This document shows positions 24,144 to 33,007 of a stretch of DNA of 64,000 nucleotides, piece by piece; within the stretch, counting starts at the first letter, position 1; each line of letters begins with the position of its first letter. The translations under genes and the position numbers were made by a program. Origin of the DNA: Amycolatopsis sp. CA-128772 (lineage in GTDB: Bacteria; Actinomycetota; Actinomycetes; Mycobacteriales; Pseudonocardiaceae); assembly GCF_002904295.1 (NCBI RefSeq), contig NZ_PPHG01000077.1:62001-126000 (forward strand), in the 5' to 3' direction. The notes under the pieces are model-generated. The model was not told the origin of the DNA. It was given only the letters and a program-made list of their open reading frames with translations, and did not search any database.

Positions 24144-25896
24144 GCGTCTGGGCGACGCGGTCGAAGACGTCCTGACGGCCCGAGTTCTCCTGCTCGGCCG
24201 GCACGGTGACCGAAAGGAGCCAGAGGCTGGTGCCCGCCGGGACGAGGTTCATGAACGTCACGCGGGTGCCGCCGCCACCCTTTTCGGGCAGCGTGCCGCC
24301 CTCGGCCAGGCGGTAGGTCAGCGTCGTGCCCTTGCCGTCCGGCATCGGCGACGGCCCGAAGAGCGTGAACGCGTTACCCGGGTACGACGTCTTCAACCAG
24401 GAGATGTACTCCTCGTCGGAGGGGTACTGGGCGAAGTACTTCACCAGCCGTTCCACCCGCAGCGACCGGCGGCCGTCGGGCGAGACGTACTGGACGGCCG
24501 TGCTCGCCCCGAACTTCGTGGTGGTGTGCGGGGCGACGAACTTCTGCCACCCCTGCGGCACGGCGAGGCCGAACTGCCCGCCGTTGCCGGTCGCGTAGCT
24601 CGCGTCGCCGGACTGCTGCACCAGCGACGGCGGCGGCACGTCGGTGGGGCCGTTCGACGTGCTCCGCGGGGCGGCGTCCGGGGGCAGCAGCGGCTGCCCG
24701 CCCACCGTCCTGGCCAGCGCGAACCCGCCGCCGGCGGCGAGCAGGAAGAGCAGGATCGCCACCGCGACGAGCACCGCGGTGGCCGTGCCGCTGCGACGGC
24801 TCGCCCGCGGCAGCGGCGGCGGAGCGAACACCGTCGGCGGGTCCGTGGCCGGCGGCGCCGAGGCGGGGCCCGGCGGGCGCAGGAACGGCAGCGGGCCGGG
24901 ATCGGCGGCGAGCTCGCTGCTCGACCCCTCGGCCTTCTTCTCCGCCTTGTCCTTGGCCTTGTCGGGCAGGACGGTCTTGATCACCTGCGTGTCGGTCGCG
25001 TCCGGCTGCGCGGACGTCTTCTTGCCGTCCGGGGTGTGGAACAGCTCGGGCCCGAACAGGTCGAGCGGCGTCTTCGTCTGCAGCGGGTACAGCCGGTGCC
25101 GGACCTCCCGCAGGGTGATCCGGCGGCCCGGCTCCTTCGTCATCAGCGCGCCGATGACGTCGGCGAGCGGGCCGGCCTTCGGCTTGGGCACCTTCCCGTT
25201 GACGACCTTGCCGACCGTCTCCAGCGGGTCGCCGTCGGCGTCGTACGGCGGGGCGCCCTCGACCGCGGCGAACAGCGTCGCGCCGAGGCCCCAGAGGTCC
25301 GCGGCCGGCGTGACGGCGCCGCCGGAGGCCACCTCCGGCGCGATGTAGGCGGGGGAGCCGAGCATGATCCCGGTGCGGGTCATGGTCGCCTCGGAGACGT
25401 TGCGCGCGATCCCGAAGTCGGTCAGTTTGATCCGGCCGTCGCTGGCCACCAGGACGTTGCCCGGCTTGACGTCGCGGTGGGTGATGCCGGCGGCGTGCGC
25501 GGCCTCCAGCGCGGACGCCACGGCGATGCCGACCGCGGCGGCCTGCCCGACGGTCAGCGGCCCGTGGTCGCGCAGGATGTGCGCCAGGCTGCGCGAGGGC
25601 AGCAGCTCCATCACCACGAAGGGCTGGTCGTCCTCGCGGGCGACGTCGTGCAGGATGATCACGTTGGGGTGGGACAGCACGGCGATCGCGCGCGCCTCGC
25701 GCAGCGTCCGCTCCCGCAGCTCGTCCGCCTGCGACGCCGGGATGCCCGGCGGCACCTTCATCTCCTTGACGGCCACCTGCCGGTGCAGGAACTCGTCGTA
25801 GGCCGACCAGACGGTGCCCATCGACCCGGAGCCGAGCACCGAACGCAGCCGGTAGCGACCGGCGACCACTCGTGTCTCTTCGCTGGAGGGGGGCAC
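24127..25896 (-). CDS. Transmembrane serine/threonine protein kinase
   Basis: A 589-residue PknB-like kinase. The kinase domain (about 15-275) has the P-loop LGSGSMGTVW, Lys in VAVKEM, the catalytic loop ITHRDVKPGNVL, and TDFGIARN. The linker is rich in Lys/Glu and then Pro, one transmembrane helix lies at about 368-393, and about 195 extracytoplasmic residues follow. The outer part has no PASTA repeats; it resembles the lipoprotein-like tails of some actinobacterial kinases and may sense an unknown signal. The GTG start follows a CACAAT -10-like box by 6 bases, so it is probably leaderless, and divergent from mutA. Confidence 0.92.
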   Translation of the reverse strand: MPPSSEETRVVAGRYRLRSVLGSGSMGTVWSAYDEFLHRQVAVKEMKVPPGIPASQADELRERTLREARAIAVLSHPNVIILHDVAREDDQPFVVMELLPSRSLAHILRDHGPLTVGQAAAVGIAVASALEAAHAAGITHRDVKPGNVLVASDGRIKLTDFGIARNVSEATMTRTGIMLGSPAYIAPEVASGGAVTPAADLWGLGATLFAAVEGAPPYDADGDPLETVGKVVNGKVPKPKAGPLADVIGALMTKEPGRRITLREVRHRLYPLQTKTPLDLFGPELFHTPDGKKTSAQPDATDTQVIKTVLPDKAKDKAEKKAEGSSSELAADPGPLPFLRPPGPASAPPATDPPTVFAPPPLPRASRRSGTATAVLVAVAILLFLLAAGGGFALARTVGGQPLLPPDAAPRSTSNGPTDVPPPSLVQQSGDASYATGNGGQFGLAVPQGWQKFVAPHTTTKFGASTAVQYVSPDGRRSLRVERLVKYFAQYPSDEEYISWLKTSYPGNAFTLFGPSPMPDGKGTTLTYRLAEGGTLPEKGGGGTRVTFMNLVPAGTSLWLLSVTVPAEQENSGRQDVFDRVAQTLSVSD

Positions 25897-26006
25897 CCGC
25901 CAATTGTGGCGTACGGGACCGGCAGTCTCTGCAGGCTGGCCCCTAACCCGGCGTGGCCCGGCCCCTAGCGCGACCAGACTCACAGGTCGGACGCGGCGAG
26001 TGCCTC

Positions 26007-26020
26007 TACCATCACTGGTT
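26007..26020 (+). promoter_or_regulatory. Leaderless promoter of the methylmalonyl-CoA mutase operon
   Basis: TACCAT (26007-26012) fits the TANNNT -10 consensus and is 8 bases from the mutA ATG. No Shine-Dalgarno precedes that ATG, which supports a leaderless transcript. Confidence 0.55.
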
Positions 26021-27856
26021 ATGACTGATGTGGCCGGTCCGGAGTCAGTGCCGATCTCCGAACTCGACCTCGCGGCCGAGTTCCCCCAGGCGACGCGCGA
26101 GCAGTGGCAAGAGCTGGTCGCGGGCGTGCTGCGCAAGAGCGGGAAGCTGCCGGAGGACTTCGCGGGCGCCCCGGAGAGCAAGCTCGTCACGCGGACCTAC
26201 GACGGGATCGAGATCCAGCCGCTGTACACGGCCGAGGACGTCCCCGGCGACATCGGCTTCCCGGGCCTGCCGCCGTACGTGCGCGGGTCCCGGCCGGAAG
26301 GCCAGGTCGGCACCGGCTGGGACGTCCGGGCCCGCTTCACCGGCTCGGACGCGCGAGAGGTCAACAAGGCGATCCTCGCCGACCTCGAAGGCGGCGTGAC
26401 GTCGATCTGGCTCACGGTGCCGCCGTCGGAGCTGGCCGACGCGCTGAACGAGGTCTACCTCGACCTGGCGCCCGTCGTGCTGGACGCGGGCCCCTCGTAT
26501 GAAGCGGCCGCTTCGGAGCTGCTGGCGCTGTTCGACGAGCGCGAGATCCCGGCGAGCGAAGCCACCGCCGTGCTGGGCGCCGACCCGATCGGGCTGGCCG
26601 CCCGCTCCGGTTCCGCCGTGGCCCTCGAACCGGCGGCCGCGCTCGCCGCGCGTGTCGCCGGTAAGTACCCGAAAGTGCGGACGATCGTCGCCGACGGCCT
26701 CCCGTTCCACGAAGCCGGCGGTTCGGACGCGCAGGAGCTGGGCGCGCTGGTCGCCGCCGGCGTCACCTACCTGCGTGCGCTGACGGACGCCGGGCTGGAC
26801 GTCGAGGCCGCCGCCGGGCAGCTGGAGTTCCGGCTGGCCGCGACGGCCGACCAGTTCTCCACCATCGCGAAGCTGCGCGCGGCCCGCCGGCTGTGGGCGC
26901 GCGTCGCCGAGGTCTGCGGGTTCACCTCGCCGATGCGCCAGCACGCCGTGACCTCGCCGGCCATGCTGACCCGGCGCGACCCGTGGGTGAACATGCTGCG
27001 CACGACCGTCGCCTGCTTCGGCGCGGGCGTCGGCGGCGCGGACGCCGTCACCGTGCTGCCGTTCGACGCGGCAATCGGCCGTCCCGACGCCTTCTCCGCG
27101 CGGATCGCCCGCAACACCCACGCGGTGCTGCTGGAGGAGTCCAAGCTGGCCGGTGTGGCCGACCCGGCGGGTGGCTCCTGGTACGTCGAGAAGCTCACCG
27201 ACGACCTCGCGCACGCGGCCTGGGCCGAGTTCACCGCCATCGAAGGCGCGGGCGGCCTGGTCGCGGAGCTCGCGTCCGGCGCTTTGGGTGAGCGGCTGGC
27301 GGCGACCTGGGAGAAGCGCTCTTCGCGGATCGCGACGCGGCGTGACCCGCTCACCGGCGTCAGCGAGTTCCCGAACTTGGCCGAGAAACCGGTGGTCAGG
27401 GTGCCCGCCGAGGCCACTGTGGACGGTGGGCTGCCGCGGCACCGGTACGCCGAAGGATTCGAAGCGCTGCGGGACGCTTCGGACGCGTACCTCGCTTCGC
27501 ACGGCTCGCGGCCGAAGATCTTCCTCGCGACGCTCGGCCCGGTCGCCGCGCACACCGCGCGCGCCGGATTCGCCGCCAACCTGTTCCAGGCGGGCGGGAT
27601 CGAAGCCGTCAACCCGGGCGCGACCGACGACCTGCCCGCCGCGTTCCGCGCGTCCGGCGCGAAGATCGCCTGCCTCTGCGGCACCGACGACGCCTACGAG
27701 GCCCAGGCGGCCGACGTCGCCAAGGCCCTCGGCGCCGACCACGTACTACTGGCGGGCAAGGGCACCTACGACGGCGTGGACGGCAACGTCTTCGCCGGCT
27801 GCGACGCCCTCGACGTCCTCAACGGCCTGCACGCCAAGCTGGGAGTCACGCGATGA
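26021..27856 (+). CDS. mutA: Methylmalonyl-CoA mutase small subunit
   Basis: A 611-residue beta chain of the heterodimeric adenosylcobalamin enzyme that interconverts (R)-methylmalonyl-CoA and succinyl-CoA. It follows the mutase TIM-barrel (TRTYDGIEIQPLYTAEDVPG, VTSPAMLTRRDPWVNMLRTT, IARNTHAVLLEESKLAGVADPAGGSWYVE) and has a C-terminal flavodoxin-like domain, but lacks the DxHxxG cobalamin motif, as expected for the non-catalytic subunit. The ATG was chosen as the first in-frame start after the -10 box; the frame upstream crosses the divergent kinase promoter. The stop overlaps mutB (ATGA). Confidence 0.95.
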   Translation: MTDVAGPESVPISELDLAAEFPQATREQWQELVAGVLRKSGKLPEDFAGAPESKLVTRTYDGIEIQPLYTAEDVPGDIGFPGLPPYVRGSRPEGQVGTGWDVRARFTGSDAREVNKAILADLEGGVTSIWLTVPPSELADALNEVYLDLAPVVLDAGPSYEAAASELLALFDEREIPASEATAVLGADPIGLAARSGSAVALEPAAALAARVAGKYPKVRTIVADGLPFHEAGGSDAQELGALVAAGVTYLRALTDAGLDVEAAAGQLEFRLAATADQFSTIAKLRAARRLWARVAEVCGFTSPMRQHAVTSPAMLTRRDPWVNMLRTTVACFGAGVGGADAVTVLPFDAAIGRPDAFSARIARNTHAVLLEESKLAGVADPAGGSWYVEKLTDDLAHAAWAEFTAIEGAGGLVAELASGALGERLAATWEKRSSRIATRRDPLTGVSEFPNLAEKPVVRVPAEATVDGGLPRHRYAEGFEALRDASDAYLASHGSRPKIFLATLGPVAAHTARAGFAANLFQAGGIEAVNPGATDDLPAAFRASGAKIACLCGTDDAYEAQAADVAKALGADHVLLAGKGTYDGVDGNVFAGCDALDVLNGLHAKLGVTR

Positions 27857-30021
27857 GCATCCCGAACTTCGCCGGTCTCGACCTCGGCACGCCGTCGCCG
27901 GGCGACCGCGACACCTGGGCGAAGGCGGTCCAGGAGGCCACCGGCAAGGGGCCGGACGCCCTGGCCTGGGAGACGCCCGAGGGCATCGGCGTCAAGCCGG
28001 TGTACACGGCCGCCGACCTGTCCGATGTGGACTTCCTCGGCACGTACCCCGGCGTCGCGCCCTTCCTTCGCGGGCCGTACCCGACGATGTACGTCAACCA
28101 GCCGTGGACCATCCGCCAGTACGCCGGGTTCTCCACCGCCGAGGAGTCCAACGCCTTCTACCGGCGCAACCTCGCCGCCGGGCAGAAAGGGCTTTCGGTC
28201 GCCTTCGACCTGGCCACCCACCGCGGCTACGACTCCGACCACCCGCGCGTGTCCGGCGACGTCGGCATGGCCGGGGTGGCGATCGACTCGATCTACGACA
28301 TGCGCCAGCTCTTCGACGGGATTCCCCTCGACAAGATGTCGGTGTCGATGACGATGAACGGCGCGGTGCTGCCGGTGCTCGCGCTGTACGTCGTCGCGGC
28401 CGAGGAGCAGGGGGTGAAGCCGGAGCAGCTCGCGGGGACGATCCAGAACGACATCCTCAAGGAGTTCATGGTCCGCAACACCTACATCTACCCGCCGCAG
28501 CCGTCGATGCGGATCATCTCCGACATCTTCTCCTTCACTTCGCAGCACATGCCGAAGTACAACTCGATCTCCATCTCCGGCTACCACATGCAGGAAGCCG
28601 GCGCGACGGCCGACCTCGAGCTGGCGTACACGCTCGCCGACGGCGTCGAGTACATCCGATCGGGGGTGGCCGCCGGGCTCAGCGTCGACAAGTTCGCGCC
28701 GCGGCTGTCCTTCTTCTGGGCGATCGGCATGAACTTCTTCATGGAGGTCGCGAAGCTGCGCGCGGCGCGGCTGCTGTGGGCGAAGCTGGTCAAGGGTTTC
28801 GACCCCGCCAACGCGAAATCGCTGTCGCTGCGGACGCACTCCCAGACGTCGGGCTGGTCGCTGACCGCGCAGGACGTCTACAACAACGTCGTCCGCACCT
28901 GCGTCGAGGCGATGGCCGCGACCCAGGGGCACACGCAGTCGCTGCACACGAACGCCCTCGACGAGGCACTGGCGCTGCCGACGGACTTCTCCGCGCGGAT
29001 CGCCCGCAACACGCAGCTGCTGCTGCAGCAGGAGTCCGGCACCACGCGCGTGATCGACCCGTGGGGTGGGTCTGCTTTCGTCGAGAAGCTGACTTATGAC
29101 CTGGCGCGCAAGGCGTGGGGCCACATCAGCGAGGTCGAGCAGGCCGGCGGCATGGCCAAGGCGATCGACGCGGGCATCCCCAAGCTGCGCATCGAGGAGG
29201 CCGCCGCGCGCACCCAGGCACGCATCGACTCCGGACGGCAGCCGGTGATCGGCGTCAACAAGTACCAGGTCACCGGCGATGAGGACATCGAAGTCCTCAA
29301 GGTCGACAACGCCGGCGTCCGCGCCCAGCAGCTGGAGAAGCTGCGGCGGCTGCGGTCCGAACGCGACTCCGCGGCGACGGAAGACGCGCTGCGGCGGCTC
29401 ACCGAGGGCGCCGGCAACGGCGGCAACCTCCTGGAACTGGCCATCGACGCGGCCCGCGCGAAGGCGACCGTCGGCGAGATCTCCGACGCGCTGGAGAAGA
29501 TCTGGGGCCGGCACTCCGGCCAGATCCGGACCATCTCGGGGGTGTACCGCGAGGAGGTGGGGAAGACGCAGAACGTCGAAAAGGCCCGGCAGCTGGTCGA
29601 CGAGTTCGCCGCGGAGGAGGGCCGGCGGCCCCGGATCCTCGTCGCGAAGATGGGCCAGGACGGCCACGACCGCGGCCAGAAGGTGATCGCCACCGGTTTC
29701 GCCGACCTCGGCTTCGACGTCGACGTCGGCCCGCTGTTCTCCACCCCGGCCGAGGTGGCCCGGCAGGCGATCGAGGCGGACGTGCACGTCGTCGGCGTCT
29801 CGTCGCTGGCCGCCGGCCACCTCTCGCTGGTGCCCGCGCTGCGCCACGAGCTCGCCGAGCTGGGCCGCGAGGACATCATGGTGGTCGTCGGCGGCGTCAT
29901 CCCGCCGCAGGACTACCCGGCGCTGCGCGAGGCCGGTGCGGCGGCGATCTTCGGCCCCGGCACGGTGCTCGCGGACGCAGCCATCGACCTGCTCGGCCAG
30001 CTGTCGGTGCAGGAGTCCTGA
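27853..30021 (+). CDS. mutB: Methylmalonyl-CoA mutase large (catalytic) subunit
   Basis: A 722-residue alpha chain. The substrate barrel holds the family segment TMYVNQPWTIRQYAGFSTAE and the FDLATHRGYDSDH segment. The C-terminal B12 domain carries KMGQDGHDRGQKVIA, with the cobalamin-ligating His604 in DxHxxG, followed by VVVGGVIPPQDY. The length matches the actinobacterial enzyme. It is joined to mutA by a 4-base overlap and followed 3 bases later by meaB. With the propionyl-CoA carboxylase subunits elsewhere in the window it completes most of the propionate route, and it can also run in reverse to supply methylmalonyl-CoA for polyketides. Confidence 0.97.
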   Translation: MSIPNFAGLDLGTPSPGDRDTWAKAVQEATGKGPDALAWETPEGIGVKPVYTAADLSDVDFLGTYPGVAPFLRGPYPTMYVNQPWTIRQYAGFSTAEESNAFYRRNLAAGQKGLSVAFDLATHRGYDSDHPRVSGDVGMAGVAIDSIYDMRQLFDGIPLDKMSVSMTMNGAVLPVLALYVVAAEEQGVKPEQLAGTIQNDILKEFMVRNTYIYPPQPSMRIISDIFSFTSQHMPKYNSISISGYHMQEAGATADLELAYTLADGVEYIRSGVAAGLSVDKFAPRLSFFWAIGMNFFMEVAKLRAARLLWAKLVKGFDPANAKSLSLRTHSQTSGWSLTAQDVYNNVVRTCVEAMAATQGHTQSLHTNALDEALALPTDFSARIARNTQLLLQQESGTTRVIDPWGGSAFVEKLTYDLARKAWGHISEVEQAGGMAKAIDAGIPKLRIEEAAARTQARIDSGRQPVIGVNKYQVTGDEDIEVLKVDNAGVRAQQLEKLRRLRSERDSAATEDALRRLTEGAGNGGNLLELAIDAARAKATVGEISDALEKIWGRHSGQIRTISGVYREEVGKTQNVEKARQLVDEFAAEEGRRPRILVAKMGQDGHDRGQKVIATGFADLGFDVDVGPLFSTPAEVARQAIEADVHVVGVSSLAAGHLSLVPALRHELAELGREDIMVVVGGVIPPQDYPALREAGAAAIFGPGTVLADAAIDLLGQLSVQES

Positions 30022-30024
30022 CCC

Positions 30025-31008
30025 TTGCCGCGGAAGATCGACGTCACCGCCTACGCCAAGGGGGTGCTCGCGGGGGACCGCGGGACGCTGTCGAAGGCGA
30101 TCACGCTGGTCGAGTCGCAGCGGGACGACCACCGGGCGCTGGCGCAGGAGCTGCTCGTCGAGCTGCTGCCGCGCGCCGGCGGGGCGCAGCGGGTCGGCAT
30201 CACCGGCGTCCCCGGTGTCGGCAAGTCGACATTCGTCGACCAGCTGGGCACCGACCTGACCGCGGCCGGGCACCGCGTCGCCGTGCTGGCGGTCGACCCG
30301 TCGTCCACGCGCACGGGCGGGTCGATCCTCGGCGACAAGACCCGGATGGCGCGGCTGGCGGTCGACGAGCGGGCGTTCATCCGGCCGTCGCCGACGTCCG
30401 GCACGCTCGGCGGCGTCGCGCGGGCCACCCGCGAGACGATCGTGCTGATGGAGGCGGCCGGCTACGACGTCGTGCTGGTCGAGACCGTCGGGGTCGGACA
30501 GTCCGAAGTGACCGTCGCGAACATGGTCGACTGCTTCCTCTTTTTGACCCTCGCCCGCACCGGTGACCAGCTCCAGGGCATCAAGAAGGGCGTGCTGGAA
30601 CTCGCCGACGTCATCGCGGTCAACAAGGCCGACGGCGACCACGAGCGGGACGCGCGGCGGGCGGCGCGGGAGCTGGCGGGCGCGCTGCGGATGATCTACG
30701 GGCCCGAAGCGTCCTGGACGCCGCCGGTGCTGACCTGCAGCGGCCTGCACAACCTGCGCCTCGACGAGGTCTGGGGCGCGATCGAACAGCACCGCGAGAC
30801 GCTGACGGCGTCCGGCGAGCTCGACGCCCGGCGCCGGCAGCAGCAGGTCGACTGGACGTGGGCGATGGTGCGCGAGCAGCTGCTCGGTCGGCTGGCGGCG
30901 CATCCGGACGTGCGAACGGTCGTTCCGGACGTCGAACGGGCGGTGCGGGACGGTGAACTGACGGCTACCCTCGGTGCACAGCGGATCCTCGACGCGTTCG
31001 GTGGCTGA
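30025..31008 (+). CDS. meaB: Methylmalonyl-CoA mutase GTPase chaperone MeaB
   Basis: A 327-residue G3E-family GTPase that loads and protects adenosylcobalamin in the mutase. The Walker A GVPGVGKS is at about residues 60-67, with VAVLAVDPSS, the switch region ETVGVGQSE and the guanine-specificity motif NKAD. A C-terminal helical dimerisation arm ends the protein. The TTG start is supported by AGGAG 9 bases upstream; it begins MPRKIDVTAYAKGVLAGDR, typical of the family. It sits 3 bases after mutB in the same operon. Confidence 0.96.
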   Translation: MPRKIDVTAYAKGVLAGDRGTLSKAITLVESQRDDHRALAQELLVELLPRAGGAQRVGITGVPGVGKSTFVDQLGTDLTAAGHRVAVLAVDPSSTRTGGSILGDKTRMARLAVDERAFIRPSPTSGTLGGVARATRETIVLMEAAGYDVVLVETVGVGQSEVTVANMVDCFLFLTLARTGDQLQGIKKGVLELADVIAVNKADGDHERDARRAARELAGALRMIYGPEASWTPPVLTCSGLHNLRLDEVWGAIEQHRETLTASGELDARRRQQQVDWTWAMVREQLLGRLAAHPDVRTVVPDVERAVRDGELTATLGAQRILDAFGG

Positions 31009-31057
31009 CGTGCGGGCGGTCCGTGGGCAGAATGCCTGGTCGTGGCGAAAGGATGAC

Positions 31058-31360
31058 ATGGGGAAACTGCGGGGTCTGGTCCTGGCCGGGGTGCTCGGCG
31101 CGGTGCTGTTCACCGCGTCGCCGGCGTCGGCGCTCGCCGGACCGGTGCGTCCGGCTGCGGTCACGGTGAGTGTGGCTGCTCCGGTGCTTTTCCCGGCGCA
31201 GACCCAGCCACCGGGGCCGGTCCTCGACCCGGCCCAGACGGACAAGGCGAACACCGAAAAGACCAGGAACAAGCTGGTCGCGGGCCTGATCGCGGTCGTA
31301 CTGCTCGGCATCGTGATCTGGGGGCGCAAGATCCGTTCGAAGCGGGCCAAGGGGTCCTGA
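31058..31360 (+). CDS. Small secreted or membrane-anchored protein
   Basis: A 100-residue protein. It has a signal peptide (MGKLRGLVLAGVLGAVLFTA then SPASALA, about 1-27), a proline-rich outer segment of about 45 residues, one transmembrane helix (about 74-90, LVAGLIAVVLLGIVIWG) and a basic tail RKIRSKRAKGS. The ATG has GAAAGGA 5 bases upstream; an out-of-frame ATG five bases earlier is not used. It follows meaB by 49 bases on the same strand, perhaps by read-through. No family recognised. Confidence 0.68.
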   Translation: MGKLRGLVLAGVLGAVLFTASPASALAGPVRPAAVTVSVAAPVLFPAQTQPPGPVLDPAQTDKANTEKTRNKLVAGLIAVVLLGIVIWGRKIRSKRAKGS

Positions 31361-31411
31361 TGCGTTCGGGTGTGCCGAAGTACTGCACACCGTTCAACGC
31401 AGATCCGGTAC

Positions 31412-31434
31412 CGGCCATCTAGGACGGCCGTTTT
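31412..31434 (+). terminator. Weak intrinsic terminator
   Basis: CGGCC (31412-31416) and GGCCG (31426-31430) form a 5-bp stem with a 9-base loop, followed by TTTT. It would end the mutA-mutB-meaB-small protein transcript. The rest of 31361-31557 holds no gene I can support; it must contain the M20 promoter. Confidence 0.45.
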
Positions 31435-31557
31435 CGAGGCGCGCGTTGCCGCCTGCATGGTGCACGATCGTCTGCAAATGCGTACGACAGATCGATCGGC
31501 ACGTTGCGTGACCCCAGCCGCTGCCCGGGTTACCCGTGTTGCGGGAGGAGGTGCGGC

Positions 31558-32859
31558 GTGACGGTGTTGGACTCACGACCGGACGTTCCAGGCGACCCCC
31601 ACGGGCGCATCGTCAACCCCATGGAGGGGTCCGAAGCGCTGATTTCCGCAGCCGGCGTAAGCATGGCTCCCGTGGAGGACCTTGGTGCGGGCCGCGGCCC
31701 GTTCTGGCTGGACGACTGGCTGCGCGCCAACGCGACCGACGTGCTCGCCTGGCGGCGGCACATCCACGCGCACCCGGAGCTGTCGCGGCACGAGTTCGCG
31801 ACCACGGAACTGGTCGTCACGCTGCTGCGGACGGTCGGGCTCAAGCCGTGGGTGCTGCCGGGCGGCACGGGCGTGGTGTGCGACATCGGCCGCGGCGAGC
31901 GGTGCGTGGCGCTGCGCGCGGACATGGACGCGTTGCCGCTGACGGAGGCGACGGGCCTGCCGTTCGCGTCGACGGCCGAGGGCGCGGCGCACATGTGCGG
32001 CCACGACGCCCACACGGCGATCCTGCTGGGCGCCGCCCGCGCCCTGGCCGGCGCGCCGGAGCTGCCGGGCCGCGTCCGGCTGATCTTCCAGGCGGCCGAG
32101 GAGGTCATGCCGGGCGGAGCCCTGGACATGATCGCGGCGGGCGCGCTGGACGGCGTCGACCGGATCTACGGCCTGCACGTCGACCCGCGTCTCGAGGTGG
32201 GATCGGTCGGCATGCGCGTCGGCGCCCTGACGTCGGCGGCGGACCTGATCGAGCTGCGCCTGACGTCCCCGGGCGGCCACACGTCCCGCCCGCACCTGAC
32301 GGCGGACCTGGTCCACGCACTGGGCACGGTGATCACCTCGCTGCCGGCGCTGCTCTCGCGGCGCGTCGACCCCCGTTCCGGGACGGTCCTGGTCTGGGGA
32401 GCGGTCCACGCAGGCCAGGCGGCCAACGCGGTCCCGCAGGACGGCGTCCTGCGCGGCACGCTGCGCACGGCGGACCACGAGGTGTGGACGGCCCTGGAGC
32501 CGCTGGTCGCGTCTTCGGTCGAGTCCCTCCTGGCCCCGACGGGCGTCGGCTTCCAGCTGGACTACCGCCGCGGCGTCCCGCCGGTGGTCTCGGACCCGGA
32601 GTCGACGGCCCTGATGCGCGCCGGCGTCGAGGCCGCCCTCGGCGAGGGCGCGGTGGCGCCGACGGAGCAGTCATCCGGCGGCGAGGACTTCGGCTGGTAC
32701 CTGGAGCACGTCCAGGGAGCCTTCGCCCGCCTGGGCGTCTGGTCCGGCCCCCCGGCCCCGCAGTCGGACATCCACCGCCCGACGTTCATCCTCGACGAGC
32801 GTTCCCTCCTCTGCGGAGTCCGAACCCTCGTCCACACCGCCCTAACCTCCCTCGCCTAA
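31558..32859 (+). CDS. M20 family metal-dependent amidohydrolase
   Basis: A 433-residue M20D-type peptidase/amidohydrolase (hippurate hydrolase and N-acyl-amino-acid deacylase group). Metal-site segments are visible: ALRADMDALPL, HMCGHDAHTAILLGAA, the catalytic EE in IFQAAEEVMPGGA, GLHVDPRLEVG and the final ligand His in QSDIHRPTFILDE. The lid domain lies between about 220 and 340. The GTG start is preceded by GGGAGGAGG; an alternative ATG 63 bases on would remove 21 residues. No signal peptide, so cytoplasmic. The stop lies against an ACTCGCGTGAT-type array. Confidence 0.88.
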   Translation: MTVLDSRPDVPGDPHGRIVNPMEGSEALISAAGVSMAPVEDLGAGRGPFWLDDWLRANATDVLAWRRHIHAHPELSRHEFATTELVVTLLRTVGLKPWVLPGGTGVVCDIGRGERCVALRADMDALPLTEATGLPFASTAEGAAHMCGHDAHTAILLGAARALAGAPELPGRVRLIFQAAEEVMPGGALDMIAAGALDGVDRIYGLHVDPRLEVGSVGMRVGALTSAADLIELRLTSPGGHTSRPHLTADLVHALGTVITSLPALLSRRVDPRSGTVLVWGAVHAGQAANAVPQDGVLRGTLRTADHEVWTALEPLVASSVESLLAPTGVGFQLDYRRGVPPVVSDPESTALMRAGVEAALGEGAVAPTEQSSGGEDFGWYLEHVQGAFARLGVWSGPPAPQSDIHRPTFILDERSLLCGVRTLVHTALTSLA

Positions 32860-32912
32860 CGAGTCCCGTCTCCAATCACGCGAGTCCCGTCTCCAATCAC
32901 GCGAGTTCGGAG
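32858..32912. repeat. ACTCGCGTGAT-type array, left side of the DUF559 gene
   Basis: Two inverted-orientation units (ATCACGCGAGT) with a 21-bp period follow the M20 stop. The segment 32875-32902 matches the reverse complement of 33923-33950 at 27 of 28 positions, so this array and the one after the DUF559 gene form an inverted pair. Confidence 0.85.
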
Positions 32913-32925
32913 TTACGCACACAAG

Positions 32926-33002
32926 TTATCCACAGGTGTGGCGAGTTATCCACAGGTCGAGGATGAGGCCCTTCCGTTGATCGTCGGCGGGCCTCATCCT
33001 CG
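32926..33002 (+). promoter_or_regulatory. Two DnaA-box-like repeats and a 14-bp start-proximal hairpin
   Basis: TTATCCACA occurs at 32926-32934 and 32946-32954, exactly 20 bp apart within a direct repeat. It is followed by a perfect 14-bp inverted repeat, CGAGGATGAGGCCC (32958-32971) with its complement at 32989-33002 and a 17-base loop, ending 5 bases before the GTG of the next gene. The hairpin contains the only purine-rich segment that could serve as a ribosome binding site. Confidence 0.65.
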
Positions 33003-33007
33003 ATGAT

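Noticed and set aside
27766..31458. A 1230-codon open frame on the minus strand opposite mutA-mutB-meaB
   Set aside because: It is a by-product of high GC: stop codons are rare on the opposite strand of such genes. The plus-strand genes match strong families with intact motifs, while this frame is Arg/His/Val-rich with no recognisable domain.
32926..32954. The two TTATCCACA boxes as part of a chromosomal origin
   Set aside because: Only two boxes, no AT-rich unwinding region, and none of dnaA, dnaN, gyrB or rpmH is nearby.
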